Shown: positions 44,538 through 56,110, numbered from the stretch's first letter. The stretch: 64,000 nt of DNA from Aquarana catesbeiana (GCF_042186555.1 NC_133325.1:297876543-297940542), one strand, 5' to 3'. The notes: generated by a model not told the origin, from the sequence alone. Made by a program: numbers and translations.

Positions 44538-47164
44538 TTTATTACTAGGGATGAGCTTCGAGTTTGAGTCAAACTCATGTTCGACTTGAACATCGGCTGT
44601 TTGCCAGTTCGCTGAACAGCGAACAATTTGGGGTGTTCGCGGCAAATTCGAATGCCGCGGAACACCCTTTAAAAGTCTATGGGAGAAATCAAAAGTGCTA
44701 ATTTTAAAGGCTTATATTCATGGTATTGTCATAAAAAGTGTTTGGGGACCTGGGTCCTGCCCCAGGGGACATGGATCAATGCAAAAAAAGTTTTAAAAAC
44801 AGCCGTTTTTTTGGGAGCAGTGATTTTAATAATGCTTAAAGTGAAACAATAAAAGTGTAATATCCCTTTAAATTTCGTACCTGGGGGTGTCTATAGTATG
44901 CCTGCAAAGGGGCGCATGTTTCCTGTGTTTAGAACAGTCTGACAGCAAAATGACATTTCAAAGGAAAAAAAGTAGTTTAAACTACTCGCAGCTATTAATG
45001 CATTGCCGGTCCGACAATACACATAAAAGTTCATTGATAAAAATGGCATGAGAATTCCCCACAGGGGAACCCAGAACCAAAATAAAAATAAAAAAAATGA
45101 CGTGGGGGTCCCCCTAAATTCCATATCAGGCCCTTCAGGTCTGGTATGGATATTAAGGGGAACCCCGTGCCAAAATAAAAAAAATGGCATGGGGTCCCCC
45201 CAAAAATCCATACCAGACCCTTATCCGAGCACGCAACCTGGCAGGCCGCAGGAAAAGAGGGGGGACGAAAGAGCGCCCCCCCCTCTTGAACCATACCAGG
45301 CCACATGCCCTCAACATTGGGAAGGTGCTTTGGTGTAGCCCCCCAAAACACCTTGTCCCCATGTTGATGGGGACAAGGGCCTCATCCCCACAACCCTTGG
45401 CCGGTGGTTGTGGGGGTCTGCGGGCGGGAGCTTATTGGAATCTGGAAGCCCCCTTTAACAAGGGGACCCCCAGATCCCGACCCTCCCCCCTGTGTGAAAT
45501 GGTAAGGGGGTACAAAAGTACCCCTACCATTTCACTAAAAAAGTGTCAAAAATGTTAAAAATTACAAGAGACAGTTTTTGACAATTCCTTTATTTAAAGT
45601 CTTCTTCTTTCATCTATCTTCTTTCTTCTTTCTTCTATCTTCTAACTTCCTTCGGTTTCTTCCTCCATCTTCTTCTTCTTCTGATTCTTCTGGTTCTTCC
45701 TCCGGTGTTCTCGTCCGGCATCTTCCTCCGCGGTGTCAGCGTCTTCTTCCCTTCTTCTCCTCAGGCCGCTCCGCATCCATGATGGCACGGAGGGAGGCTC
45801 CCGCTGTGTGACGCTTCTCTCTTCATCTTCTTCTCTTCATCTTCTTGTCTTCATCTTCTTTTCGGGCCACTCCGCATCCATGATGGCATGGAGGGAGGCT
45901 CCCACTGTGTGACGCTTCTCCTCTTCTGACGGTTCTTAAATAACGGGGGGTGGAGCCACCCGGTGACCCCGCCCCCCTCTGAAGCACAGGGACTTGACGG
46001 TGACTTCCCTGTGGCATTCCTCGTGACGTCAGAAGGGGCGGGGTTACGTAACCAGAAGAACCAGAAGAAGAAGATGGAGGAAGAAACCGACGGAAGATAG
46101 AAGATAGAAGAAAGAAGATGGAAGAAAGAAGAAGCATTTAAATAAAGGAATTGTCAAAAACTGTCTCTTGTCATTTTTAACATTTTTGACAGTTTTTTGT
46201 GAAATGGTAGGGGTACTTTTGTACCCCCTTTCCATTTCACACAGGGGGAGGGCCGGGATCTGGAGGTCCCCTTGTTAAAAGGGGCTTCCAGATTCTGATA
46301 AGCCCCCCACCCGCAGACCCCCACAACCACCGGCCAAGGGTTGTGGGGATGAGGCCCTTGTCCTCATCAACATGGGGACAAGGTGTTTTGGGGGGCTACC
46401 CCAAACACCCTCCCAATGTTGAGGGCATGTGGCCCGGTATGGTTCAGGGGGGGCGCTCTCTCGTCCCCCCTCTTTTCCTGCAGCCTGCCAGGTTGCGTGC
46501 TCGGATAAGGGTCTGGTATGGATTTTTAGGGGACCCCATGCCTTTTTTTTTTTAATTTTGGCGCGGGGTTCCCCTTAAAATCCATACCAGACCTGAAGGG
46601 CCTGGTATGGAATTTAGAGGCACCCCCCACGTCATTTTTAAAAAAAAATTTGGTTCGAGGTTCCCCTGTGGGGAATTCCCATGCCGTTTTTATAAATGAA
46701 CTTTTATGTGTATTGTCGGACTGGCAATTCATTAATAGCTGCGAGTAGTTTTAAATGACTTTTTTCCTTTGAAATGTCATTTTGCTGTCAGACTGTTCTA
46801 AAAACGGGAAACATGCGCCCCTTTACAGGCATACTATAGACACCCCTCAGGTATGAAATTCAAAGGGATATTACACTTTTATTGTTTCACTTTAAGCATT
46901 ATTAAAATCACTGCTCTGGAAAAAACAGCCGTTTTTAAAACTTTTTTTTGCATTGATCTATGTCCCTTGGGGCAGGACCCAGGTCCCCAAACACTTTTTA
47001 TGACAATAACTTGCATATAAGCCTTTAAATTAGCACTTTTGATTATTCATGTTCGTGTCCAATAGACTTTAACGGTGTCCGCATGTTCAAACAAATTTTT
47101 TGCCTGTTCGCAAGTTCTGGTGCGAACCGAACAGAGGGGTGTTTGGCTCATCCCTATTTATTAC
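44538..47164. mobile_element. Giant palindromic hAT-like element, 2.6 kb
   Basis: Perfect 8-bp duplications TTTATTAC (44538-44545, 47157-47164) flank TAGGGATGAGC and its complement GCTCATCCCTA. The two halves are inverted copies over more than 1 kb each: GGACCTGGGTCCTGCCCCAG, AATGCTTAAAGTGAAACAAT, GGTCTGGTATGGATATTAAG and CATGTTGATGGGGACAAGG all recur inverted. The centre is TTCTTC-rich on the left and GAAGAA-rich on the right. No transposase is present; it must be mobilised in trans. Confidence 0.9.
45764..45921. repeat. Tandem duplication inside the hAT palindrome centre
   Basis: GGCC(G/A)CTCCGCATCCATGATGGCA with the following GGAGGGAGGCTCCC and CTGTGTGACGCTTCTC occurs at 45764-45820 and again at 45865-45921 with a few changes, separated by TCATCTTCTT runs. 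The inner GGGAGGCTCCC is itself a short palindrome. Confidence 0.85.
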
Positions 47165-47355
47165 CAATGATTTGTATGTGTTTGTTTTTCTCTTTTATTT
47201 TTCTTTAACATTCTGCTTAAAAATTTGTGAATCAGTACTGCTTGGACCTTGAAGAAGGGTACATACCCCGAAAGGTTGTCCTGAAAAATTGTATGTTAGT
47301 GCAAATAAAAAAAGTATCACGGACAGTACTCAATTTTCTCTGTCAAATTCCATTG

Positions 47356-47990
47356 CCAAGCTCCACCAGTGCATCGGAGCCTTAGCATATTCTTCCATCC
47401 TGTGGCTTTCCCGAGTCGTCCGTTACTTTGCCGGCCCATGCATGCATACCTCCACTGTGTTATACCACAATATCGCTGTAAAGTGTAAGGTAGGGCTGTC
47501 CGGAAACACAAACAATATTGCACTACATCGACACATTTCATCCATAATGCCATGGGCTATGTCAGGACATAAGGGAAGGCTACTACCTGTTGTTGTATTT
47601 AAATAATCTTACAGCATGTTATTCCAATAATGATACACTAGGTGTCTCCTTCTGTCATTTGTGCTCTATGGCTGATTTCATTGAAAATGAAGACATGTAA
47701 AATTAACTCCTTATGTGCCAAAATTATTTTTCAACCTGGATAAGCCCAGATAAGTCAAATAGTGCTCTACTATTTTTAGATAGTCTCCTTTGCAGTTAGT
47801 ACCAAACCTTGTCTTACGACAAAACCAAATACTAAATATTTCCCCAAGGGACTATATAAAGCCCAAAGCAATAGTCTCTATTCATTGACTGGGGCTCATT
47901 CACAGAAGATAATGAAACACATATTTGTAGGTAATTTCTTTAACAAAAAATCTGACAAATTAAATTTACTATTTAGACCGTGTGGGATTA
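47356..47990. other. No gene seen
   Basis: No recognised frame. The first part may be the right half of the MITE-like sequence at 42757-43012 that received the Penelope-like insertion. Confidence 0.3.
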
Positions 47991-47999
47991 AAGATCGGT

Positions 48000-48797
48000 A
48001 AATCCATAACCTTTCTTTTGCAAAAGTATTTTGTCAGAGTCACCTCTGCATTGTGAAAGGTTTAATACAAGGATAAGTTCTCTTTATCTTTTAGATTAGG
48101 TGTATTTTTACTTTTAATATTTCTGAGATGTCCCCCCCTCCCTGAACCCTGAGCTGTTGTTTTGTTTTCCCCACACATATTTTCCTGCAGAGGCATTCAA
48201 ATGTGTAGAGAAGATGAGCTGTTGAACGGTTAATAAAATGCCTTATTTTGAATGTCTTTGATCTATCCACATTAGTAAACACTTTAGATTTATCCCAGTG
48301 TCTACAGATTTGGCAATGGCCACACTGGTACATCCCTACACTGCCCATTCTGTCTGTGTTTTTCTCATGCATTCAGAATGTACAAGGATGTCACTTAGAT
48401 TAGTTACTCTTTTTTGCCACCATATGTGGTTTTTAATCCAAAAACCATGTGGGTCCCCACAAATCGCTCTGCCCATTATCATTTTTATTTGTCAATAGTA
48501 ATGTCTCCCTTTCATTCTTTAAGGCTCCACTATTTACATTTCTGATGGATTTATGCAAAGAGCCACACTCCCTAAATTGTCTTTACATGTCCTTCAATTC
48601 TTGTCTAAATTGTTCAATTTGGGTACAACTTCTCCTAATTCAGAGAAACTGTCCTGTTGGTATCCCTTTAATCAGCAATTGGGGCTAGTCACATACAGTA
48701 ATATGTTAGCCACAGTGTCCTTTCTGTGAGGTCTGGTTATCAGCCTATTCCCCTGTTCACAGACAAACCCAGAAATGGGATCTCACTATGATGACAA
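48000..48797 (-). pseudogene. Penelope-like pol, 3' part (thumb, cysteine cluster, GIY-YIG)
   Basis: Third piece of a minus-strand pol that continues from 54229. Immediately after the junction the frames read a segment ending GIPTGQFLRIRRSC (about 48660-48625), typical of the region after the reverse transcriptase. Then 48372-48091 has CGHCQICRHWDKSKVF and LCRKICVGKTKQQLRV, the cysteine cluster and GIY-YIG core. Frameshifts and stops are present. Confidence 0.8.
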
Positions 48798-49156
48798 TTA
48801 AAGGGGTTGTAAAGGTTCACGTTTTTTCACCTTAATGCATCCTATGCATTAAGGTGAAAAAACATCTGACAATACCGGCCCCCCCAGCCCCCCATTTTAC
48901 TTACCTGAGCCCGTTCACCTGCTGTGCTCACCCCCGATTTCCTCTTCGCCGCTCAGCCTGCCCGTTGATTGGCTAGAGTGGATGGATTGAAAGCAGCGCA
49001 GCCATTGGCTCGCACTGATGTCAATCGCATCCAATGATGCGGCGCACCGGGGGGGTGGGGCCGAGTGATACAGTCAGCAGCTATAGCCACCGGCTTTATC
49101 ACAGGAGCGCGCCCACAAGAACTAAACACCATGCAAGAGAGCTCGCATGAAGGTGT

Positions 49157-49528
49157 TGTAATGGAAATTTGTAAGTTCTGTATATAATTGTATTGTATTT
49201 TGTATGTATTGCACACTGCCCTCACTGTGTACACGGCACTAATAATGTTTTCAGTAAATGTTTACATTCTTTTGAGTCCTGATTAGAATAAGCCTGCCTA
49301 TGTAACGCCCCTTGTTACGATAAACCTACAATTGTAATATTAATGTGATACCTACGTAATCATGTGCATAAAAACCTTCAATTGCGTCATAATAAAGCAG
49401 AACAGTAATTTTGGAAAGATGCTGAGCGTATCTTTTGTGTCTGTTCCCTACTGCAGTAGTTATTATTAATTTGGAACCACTAATCAATATGAGGATAGGA
49501 GTTGCCTATCATCAATTCAACCGAGTCA
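49157..49528 (+). repeat. 5' LTR of the endogenous retrovirus
   Basis: Starts TGTAATGGAAATTTG and ends AACCGAGTCA (TG...CA). GTGCATAAAAACC near 49363 may serve as the TATA box and AATAAA lies at 49391. Two differences from the 3' LTR. A candidate primer-binding site beginning TGGCGAGC is at 49532, 3 bp after the LTR; I could not assign its tRNA. Confidence 0.92.
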
Positions 49529-49905
49529 GCATGGCGAGCTTTGCCTTAGGAGGGGATTCCAGGTGACCCTGAGTATCCGAAACGAGGAGCTTGAGACGAT
49601 CCGGGAATTTCTGATAATCAGCCGGCTGAGGTAAGCCTTTTGCTTACATTTGAGTTATCAGACTTCCTTGATCGGTAAGGCATTTTCGGGACAAAGGGTA
49701 CCTATTTTACTCCCCTTAAGTGAACTGTATTGATTGGTGGTTATATGTTATGTTGTCCCTGTCTATTGTCCATCGGAGTGTTATAAATAAGAAAGGGAAG
49801 AATAGTGCTGTTCACAGGTATATGTAGTACATCTGCTAGATAAAGTAGTTTAGAGGCAAGAGGGTATAGGCACAAGTAGAGAAGAGAGAAGACTGGCCAG
49901 TCATT

Positions 49906-49995
49906 ATGGGCATTGAATTAAGTAAGGGAATGAAGGGTAAGAGACCCTCAAAAATGCCCAGCGCAAGAGGAGCGCTACATATGAACCAAAGGTGA
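49906..49995 (+). pseudogene. Possible remnant of the gag start
   Basis: An ATG about 380 bp after the LTR opens a 29-codon frame beginning MGIELSKG. A glycine at position 2 followed by small and basic residues would fit the myristoylated start of a Gag matrix protein. The frame closes quickly and nothing after it is recognisable as Gag, so this is tentative. Confidence 0.3.
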
Positions 49996-51489
49996 GGTTC
50001 CGCCTATACTGAGCCCCTAGGTTAATGGTTAGAGTGGACAGGGATCCACAATGGGTAACTGGGTTACCAAAGTCCACAGGGACTAAGAATCGTGCAGAGT
50101 AAATAGCTAAAGAAACAGTTATCTATGTGAGCAGGATGGATCAAGGGTGACATTAGAACTAGACAGAAAGGGACATTTTCATGTTAAGTTGTGGGATGAA
50201 TTTGGAGTCTGGCACTATAACTATTAAAGTCAGAAACAGAGAAATGAGAGGTAAAACAGAATACTTTATATGTTGTCAGAGAGGGAAGATGGGATGAGTA
50301 CTCTGGCTGACCGTCTGATCATAGAAGCTAGATATAAAAGTTATTTAAACAAAATAAGGAAAGCAGAATTTAGGCAGGAAAATATTAAAGAGTTAAAAGA
50401 AAGTGAGAGAATGATATGCATGTGTTGTGTACAAATGGGAAAAATGTAAGCGATTTTAGAGAGATATTGGTGTACGTGTGTGCGAATGCTGGGACCTTTA
50501 GTTCTATTGCTTGTGTGTGTCATGTACGCAGATGTGACCCCCTCCTTTGTGCTCTCATGAAAGAAATGTGGCTGGGATGAGAGGTTAGTGATAAGCTGGA
50601 AGGGATCATGCCAATTCCAGTTTTTTAGACAAAACATTTATAACAAAATGTGCCGGGTTAACGAATCTAATGGTAAACAATGTGATCACAATTATTTTGA
50701 ATCTGTTTTCCAAACATGGTAAAATGAAGGTTACATTTAACCGTGTATTACACAAATTGAATATCCTTTGATAGTGGAAACAGTGCATTTAAAAAAGGGA
50801 AATTAAGTAAAATTAAGTAGTAATGAGTATTAATTTCTAATATGAGTTTAACAATTTTAACAATAATATAGATATATTGAAACTGGTTTAGACAACCTTT
50901 GGTTGGAAATGAAGTCCAGGTTAATGGGGAAATTTGTAATGAATGAGATTAGTTTAGATTAAGATAACAATTTTGTAATTTTACATTTATACAATAAGCC
51001 CTTATTGAGAGAAAAAAAAGATTAAGATGAGGTTGTTATTTGGAATAAAGCTGCCATAATATTTAACAAAGCCAAGATGGATGGGATACATAAGAAGTTC
51101 TTCTACAAAAATGATATTGTAAGGTTTTTGATGAAAACTTGATGTGCGGTCCATGATGTAAGAGTAATATTAAATAAAATTTAAATATAACAGACCCATC
51201 ACATCAAGTCCACACACCCTGTTAGGATAGATGCCGCCTGCAGCCAGTTGTTTTATAGTTTTTGATGCTTTCTGGTCCATCATACAGATTCTTGGTCCTT
51301 TTTGTTTTTATTTATTTTTATTTTTGAAATCCAAAGCAGAATGTGTGGATTGTGAAATGATGTGCCCATTTTTCTTGTAAGTGAAGTGGTATAAGCAGAA
51401 GAATAGTTTGGATTTATGGGCATCTCTCCATGACCGCAGGGTATTGTTATCATTTATTATAATATTGCCAGGAAGAAGTTGTCTTTTGA

Positions 51490-53235
51490 AACATGAAACT
51501 GGAGTTCTTACACAAATAGTGTGATAGAAAACAAGACATTGTAATATATTTATGCAAGCTGGACCCAGTAATGAAGGGTTCACCCCGATATATCAGAGCT
51601 GTAGCTTTTATGCAAAGGTGCTATTAGACAAAGTTAGATATTGTTTTGGTCAATGGTCCGACATTCTGCGCAGCAAATATACAGATAACTAAATGTTTGT
51701 CTAATGAAAGGTTTAAAATATGAGTTTATTTATGTACAAATCTAACAATGAAAAATGTGGACATTTATTCAAAAGAAAGGAAAAACCACATGTGTTAAAT
51801 TGATGGTGTAGGAATCAGCTGCTGTGAGCCCAGTGTGGGACACACTCCCTGAAGACCCAGATATTACATTTTTTGTAGATTTGAGTATGCAGTTTATCAC
51901 CCAGAAGGATACTCTGTATTCAAAGTCATTGGATCCTTTTTCCCCAGCTCAAGAAGCAGAGCTCCATGTTTTAGCAAAGCCTGTGAGCTATAAAAAGAGT
52001 GTATATTTATATAGATAGTCAAGATATAGAGAGCTTTTGGTTCCATTTGAAGGGCCAGAAGTTTGTTTTTACTTCGGCAGGTAAACCAATAAAGCATGCC
52101 AAGTTAATTTGATTGGCTGTTTTCAGCCTTCCAGCTTCTTGCTGAGGTAGCCATATTAACTTTCACACATGGAAGCAGACCAGGTGACTCTAAGGATGCT
52201 GCATTTACAGCCCCGGACACTTGATGGGTCTGTGCAACTCACAGATTCCACCCTAGTTCTGGCCCAGTATAGCTGGGATTAATAATTCAACTTTAAGGAC
52301 CCCAGAACGAGAAGAACAAGTGGTCCACAGGGGGCAACTTCTTATGAAACAGGACTTTGGAAAAGGTGATCATTTATGTCTGCCAGCCACTCTTTTCCCT
52401 TCAGCTTGACACATGGACAGTGTCATCAGTCACAAGCAGTTATGGCTGCCTTAGTAAATGAGCGTGGGATAGAGCCAGGGTTCACCACAGTTGTTTTTAT
52501 AACACACCACTTCTTGTTTTACCTGTTACCAAAGGGGTTACCAAAAGCTGAACATCCCTCCCAGAGATTACAAAAAAGATATATCCAGATGCCCAAGTTA
52601 GGATCTTACGAGTATGCATTTTGTCTGTATGGACGTTTTTTGGATGTCCAGTGGCAAATGCTACTGCAAAGGCCACAGTAAAAAGTGTTATCAGAAGTAG
52701 TTTGTAAATATAGAGTGCAGAAAGTACAGAGAGTAACAAAAGAAATCATTTTTTATAGGAGAGTCCTTACTAGAAGTTTTGAGGTTTTATTTTTACACCC
52801 CTTACTGTCTACAATGTAGCGGACAAAGTAGAGTAAGAAACTAGAAAACTTTTGCCTGAATGTTTTCTTATATTTTATGAAGCCCCTAAGGGGGATATTG
52901 GACTCTCTCCCTATGAGATTTTGTTTGGGAGTGTGTTACTCATTTGCTTATATTTTGTCTCAGCAGCTGAAGTCCTCCATTCGGATCTCACGGAGAATGC
53001 TGATGATCTTTTAAGGTTTTTTACAAACTCATTTATGTGTTTTCTCCCTAATTCCAGATCCTAAAAGTTTGGAAGGATCTAAAACTAAAGCCAGGTGACT
53101 TTTGGATTGTTAAGAGACATTTATATATAAGGAAATGTTTGGAGACTCAATACAGCATCTATTTCATGTACAGTTTTTGCAAAACTTGAAGGAAAAGTCA
53201 CCTGGATCCACACCAGACACTGCAAAAATGACTAA
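51490..53235 (+). pseudogene. Retroviral pol remnant: RT connection, RNase H, integrase
   Basis: Broken by stops and shifts. About 51495-51640 resembles the connection region after the reverse transcriptase. 51824-52018 reads an RNase H start (ITFFVDLSMQF, with the metal-binding Asp of the first motif), and recognisable RNase H sequence continues to about 52200. 52376-52681 corresponds to the integrase zinc-binding and core region (AALVNERGIEPGFTT; MPKLGSYEYAF), with the histidine/cysteine ligands largely lost. 52852-53064 contains GLSPYEILFG, the end of the core, and about 53080-53220 the C-terminal domain (LKPGDFWIVKRH and a later HLDPH segment). No protease and no env were found. Confidence 0.85.
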
Positions 53236-53686
53236 ATTAAAGAAATCTCTGTGTTTGATTTGTTTCCCTCTTGTGATCACAGTCTAGGGTACTTTTTGAT
53301 TAAATTACTTTAATTGTAAGGGATATATATATATATATTTGAAAAGTAGTTTAGCCATGTTGAAGTCATATCTTGTCTTTTGTACGTCTTCCATTTTATG
53401 TAGAATTGTCTGTGTTTACATATGCTGATAAGTCAGCATGCCAACAATTAAGCTAGAAGGCCATTCTGGCCACAGGAGTGTACAGCCAGTACTCTGTAAA
53501 TATGTCTTATCAATCATTTGTTTTTCACAATGAAAAGTCATTTGGTAATGAAAAAGTTGCTCAGCTATTATTTTCTCCACAATGGAGTTTTTTTTTGCCT
53601 CTTTGGCCAGGACTACCTCCACCTAAGCATGTGGAGGTTCCAGGTTAAAGGTGATAGCAGGTATGGTTAGTGATCAAAATATTGAT

Positions 53687-53701
53687 CAAAAGAGGGGAGA
53701 C
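53687..53701 (+). promoter_or_regulatory. Polypurine tract
   Basis: CAAAAGAGGGGAGAC directly precedes the 3' LTR, as expected of the plus-strand primer site of a retrovirus. Confidence 0.85.
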
Positions 53702-54073
53702 TGTAATGGAAATTTGTAAGTTCTGTATATAATTGTATTGTATTTTGTATGTATTGCACACTGCCCTCACTGTGTACACGGCACTAATAATGTTTTCAGT
53801 AAATGTATACATTCTTTTGAGTCCTGATTAGAATAAGCCTGCCTATGTAACGCCCCTTGTTACGATAAACCTACAATTGTAATATTAATGTGATACCTAC
53901 GTAATCATGTGCATAAAAACCTTCAATTGCGTCATAATAAAGCAGAACAGTAATTTTGGAAAGATGCTGAGCGTATCTTTTGTGTCTGTTCCCTACTGCA
54001 GTAGTTATTATTAATTTGGAACCACTAATCAATATGAGGATAGGAGTTGCCTATCATCAATTCAACTGAGTCA
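53702..54073 (+). repeat. 3' LTR of the endogenous retrovirus
   Basis: 372 bp, same length as the 5' LTR; the differences I see are T/A at about 49264/53809 and C/T near the end (AACCGAG against AACTGAG). Confidence 0.92.
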
Positions 54074-54228
54074 GTGTTTAGTTCTTGCGGGCAGGAGCTG
54101 AGACAACTGCCGAGGGACCCCAGAAGACCAGGTTTGGGGCCACTCTGTGCAAAACGAGCTGCACAGTGGAGGTAAGTATAACATGTTTGTTATTTAAAAA
54201 AAAAAAAATACCTTTACAACCCCTTTAA

Positions 54229-54980
54229 ATGTCAATTTGATATTTCTGTTATTTTGTCTCAATTCCTGGACATACTCGTTCAACTGTTCCCTGGTGCCCA
54301 TCCAGAGCTTTAAGACATCATCTATATGCCTCAGCCACATGGAAACATGGCCCAGGTACATTGATGAGTTGTAAACCATGCCATGCTCCCCTGTGTAAAC
54401 AAGCATAGGGAGGTGCCCATAGGGCACTCATGGAAGTGCCTCTTACCTGCCGGTAATTAGCACCAAGAAATTGGAAAAATTTGTTATTTAAGGCAAATTC
54501 CAGTAGGTCGACCAGAAATTAATTATGAGCACCCATTTGTGAAAAGTGGTGCTCCAAAAAGTAGTGCACCGCATAAATGCTGCACTTATGGGATATCAAC
54601 GTGTACAGTGACTCCATGTCGATCCCAACAAGTAGGGTCCCCCTGGAACCTCCAGATCATTGATTTTCAGAAGGACATCTCTAGTATATAAAGATAATTC
54701 CATGACCATTTCTTTTAGTAGACCGTCCAAGTATTTCCAACTTGCTCAAAGTGGACATTTTTGGCGGAAACGATTGGTCTTCCAGTAGGCTTTATTGGAT
54801 TCTTATGTACCTTCGGGATCACGTAAAATTTTGGGATATTGTAAATTTCCACTTTGAGAAAATCGAACTTTTTTTTTAGACAGCGAATCCACCTCAAAAG
54901 CAAGTTGAAGCTTATTATTAAGGTCTGCAAACAGTTTGGGAAAGGGATTTTTTGACGTTGATTGACTATTACGCTGTCTA
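54229..54980 (-). pseudogene. Penelope-like pol, reverse transcriptase catalytic part
   Basis: Minus strand, middle piece. Reads NRQRNSQSTSKNPFPKLFAD from the TTAA junction at 54981, then IPKFYVIPKVHKNPIKPTGR followed by PIVSA (the PGRPIVSG-like motif, about 54830-54760), and near the other end RHIDDVLKLWMGT (the YIDD box, with His in place of Tyr; about 54340-54300) and NNRNIKLTF. Ends at the TTAA junction 54228. Several frameshifts. Confidence 0.85.
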
Positions 54981-55952
54981 TTAACCACTTCAGCTCCGGA
55001 AGGTTTACCCACTTCATGACCAGGCTATTTTTTGCGATACAGCACTGCGTTACTTTAATTGACAATTGCGTGTGACGCTGTACCCAAATAAAATGTATGT
55101 CCTTTTTTTCCCACAAATAGAGCTTTCTTTTGGTGATATTTGATCACCTTTATGGATTTTATTTTTTGCGCTATAAACAAAAAAGGCCAACAATTTTGAA
55201 AAAAACAAACAATATTTTTTACTTTCTGCTATAAAACATACGCAATAAAAAATGTGAAGAATCAAATTTCTTCATCAGTTTAGGCCAATATGTATTCTGC
55301 TATATATTTTTGGTAAAAAAATCCCAATAAGCATATTTTGATTGGTTTGCGCAAAAGTTATAATGTCTACAAACTATGGAATATATTTTTGGATTTTTTA
55401 TTTATTTATTTTACTAGTAATGGCAGTTATCAGTGACTTATAGCAGGACTGCGATATTGTGGCAGACAAATCAGACACCTAACTGATACTTTTGACACTT
55501 TTTGGGGACCAGTGACACTAATACAGTGATCAGTGCTAAAAAATATGCACTGTCACTGTACTAATGACACTGGCAGGGAATAACATTGAGGACGATCAAA
55601 GGGTTAAATGTGTTCCTAGGGAGTGCTTGCTGACTGTGTGGGGAGTGCTTGTACTGTGTGAAGGCTGAGATCTGTGTTTCTGCTTAGCAGAAACACAAGA
55701 TCACTGCCTTCCCTTGTCACAAAACAGCGATCTGCCTGTGCCTTGAGCAATCAGCAGGTCCCAGTGAACATCATGTCCACTGGAACCACTGATTGGCTCC
55801 CACTGTTCCCAATCACAGCGGGCGTGGGTCGCCAGAAGCACGTGTGCGCGCCCCAGGCCTGGAAGAGCAGAATCACGTACAGGTATGTGATTCTGTGCAG
55901 AGGAGCCGCCACCCCTCAATACATGTATGCGGGACAGTCAGCAAGAGGTTAA
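54981..55952 (-). mobile_element. TTAACCACTT-family element, 0.97 kb, inserted in Penelope-like pol
   Basis: TTAACCACTTCAGC (54981) and AAGAGGTTAA (ending 55952). The interior matches the family in reverse: GACAATTGCGTG, TAGAGCTTTCTTTTGGTGAT, TTTACTAGTAATGGC and CAGTGATCAGTGCTAAAAAA. If it and one TTAA are removed, the flanking Penelope-like frame closes exactly (YVAEV followed by NRQRNS). Confidence 0.9.
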
Positions 55953-56110
55953 CCTCCGCCACATAGTTATCAATTAGGAGGACTATGTTTCCTCCCTTGT
56001 CGCTACACTTAATGTTAACATTAGGGGCTTCCCTTAATATTTTTAAGGCTCTGAATTCTTCTTTTGTTAAATTAACTTGGCCTTTATGAGACCAATCTAT
56101 CTTTTTCAAG
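55953..56110 (-). pseudogene. Penelope-like pol, start of the reverse transcriptase
   Basis: First piece of the same minus-strand gene: NLTKEEFRALKILREAPNVN and CSDKGGNIVLL, matching the conserved DKGG motif before the reverse-transcriptase fingers. Confidence 0.8.

Larger units (their letters stand above)
43013..47355 (+). mobile_element. Penelope-like retroelement with inverted arm, interrupted by hAT
   Basis: AAATTCCATTG at 43013-43023 and 47345-47355 is an 11-bp target duplication. The minus arm (43058-43644) contains, read on its own strand, an N-terminal pol piece (NFTPPQGRNPKLDTYIDSF, 43408-43644) joined to the endonuclease C-terminus and the 3' end; relative to the plus copy it lacks about 35-45 bp of the endonuclease end. 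The plus arm (43650-47344) runs from the linker after the reverse transcriptase to the 3' end (AAATAAAAAAAGTATCACGG at about 47304), with a hAT-like element at 44546-47156. Both arms carry a hammerhead-like hairpin. Confidence 0.85.
49153..54077 (+). mobile_element. Class I (gamma/epsilon-like) endogenous retrovirus, defective
   Basis: Two 372-bp LTRs in direct orientation, a GTGT duplication at each side (49153-49156, 54074-54077), a purine tract before the 3' LTR and pol fragments between. The interior is only about 4.2 kb, where a complete provirus would have about 7 kb or more: most of gag, the protease, most of the reverse transcriptase and env are missing or unrecognisable. The 4-bp duplication and the integrase C-terminal pattern fit gamma/epsilon-type elements. 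It cannot produce virus. Confidence 0.88.
48798..54228. mobile_element. TTAA-site MITE (GGGGTTGTAAAGG ends), host of an ERV
   Basis: TTAA (48798-48801 and 54225-54228) followed by AGGGGTTGTAAAGGT and, at the right, ACCTTTACAACCCCT. The body is GC-rich; a sequence near its centre, AAGAACTAAACAC (about 49118-49130), is inverted as GTGTTTAGTTCTT (54074-54086) on the other side of the retrovirus, so the retrovirus landed close to the centre of a partly palindromic MITE. TTAA duplication suggests piggyBac-type mobilisation, by inference. Confidence 0.85.

Noticed and set aside
53230..53690. Remnant of env between pol and the 3' LTR
   Set aside because: No signal peptide, cleavage site or transmembrane pattern could be recognised in any frame.
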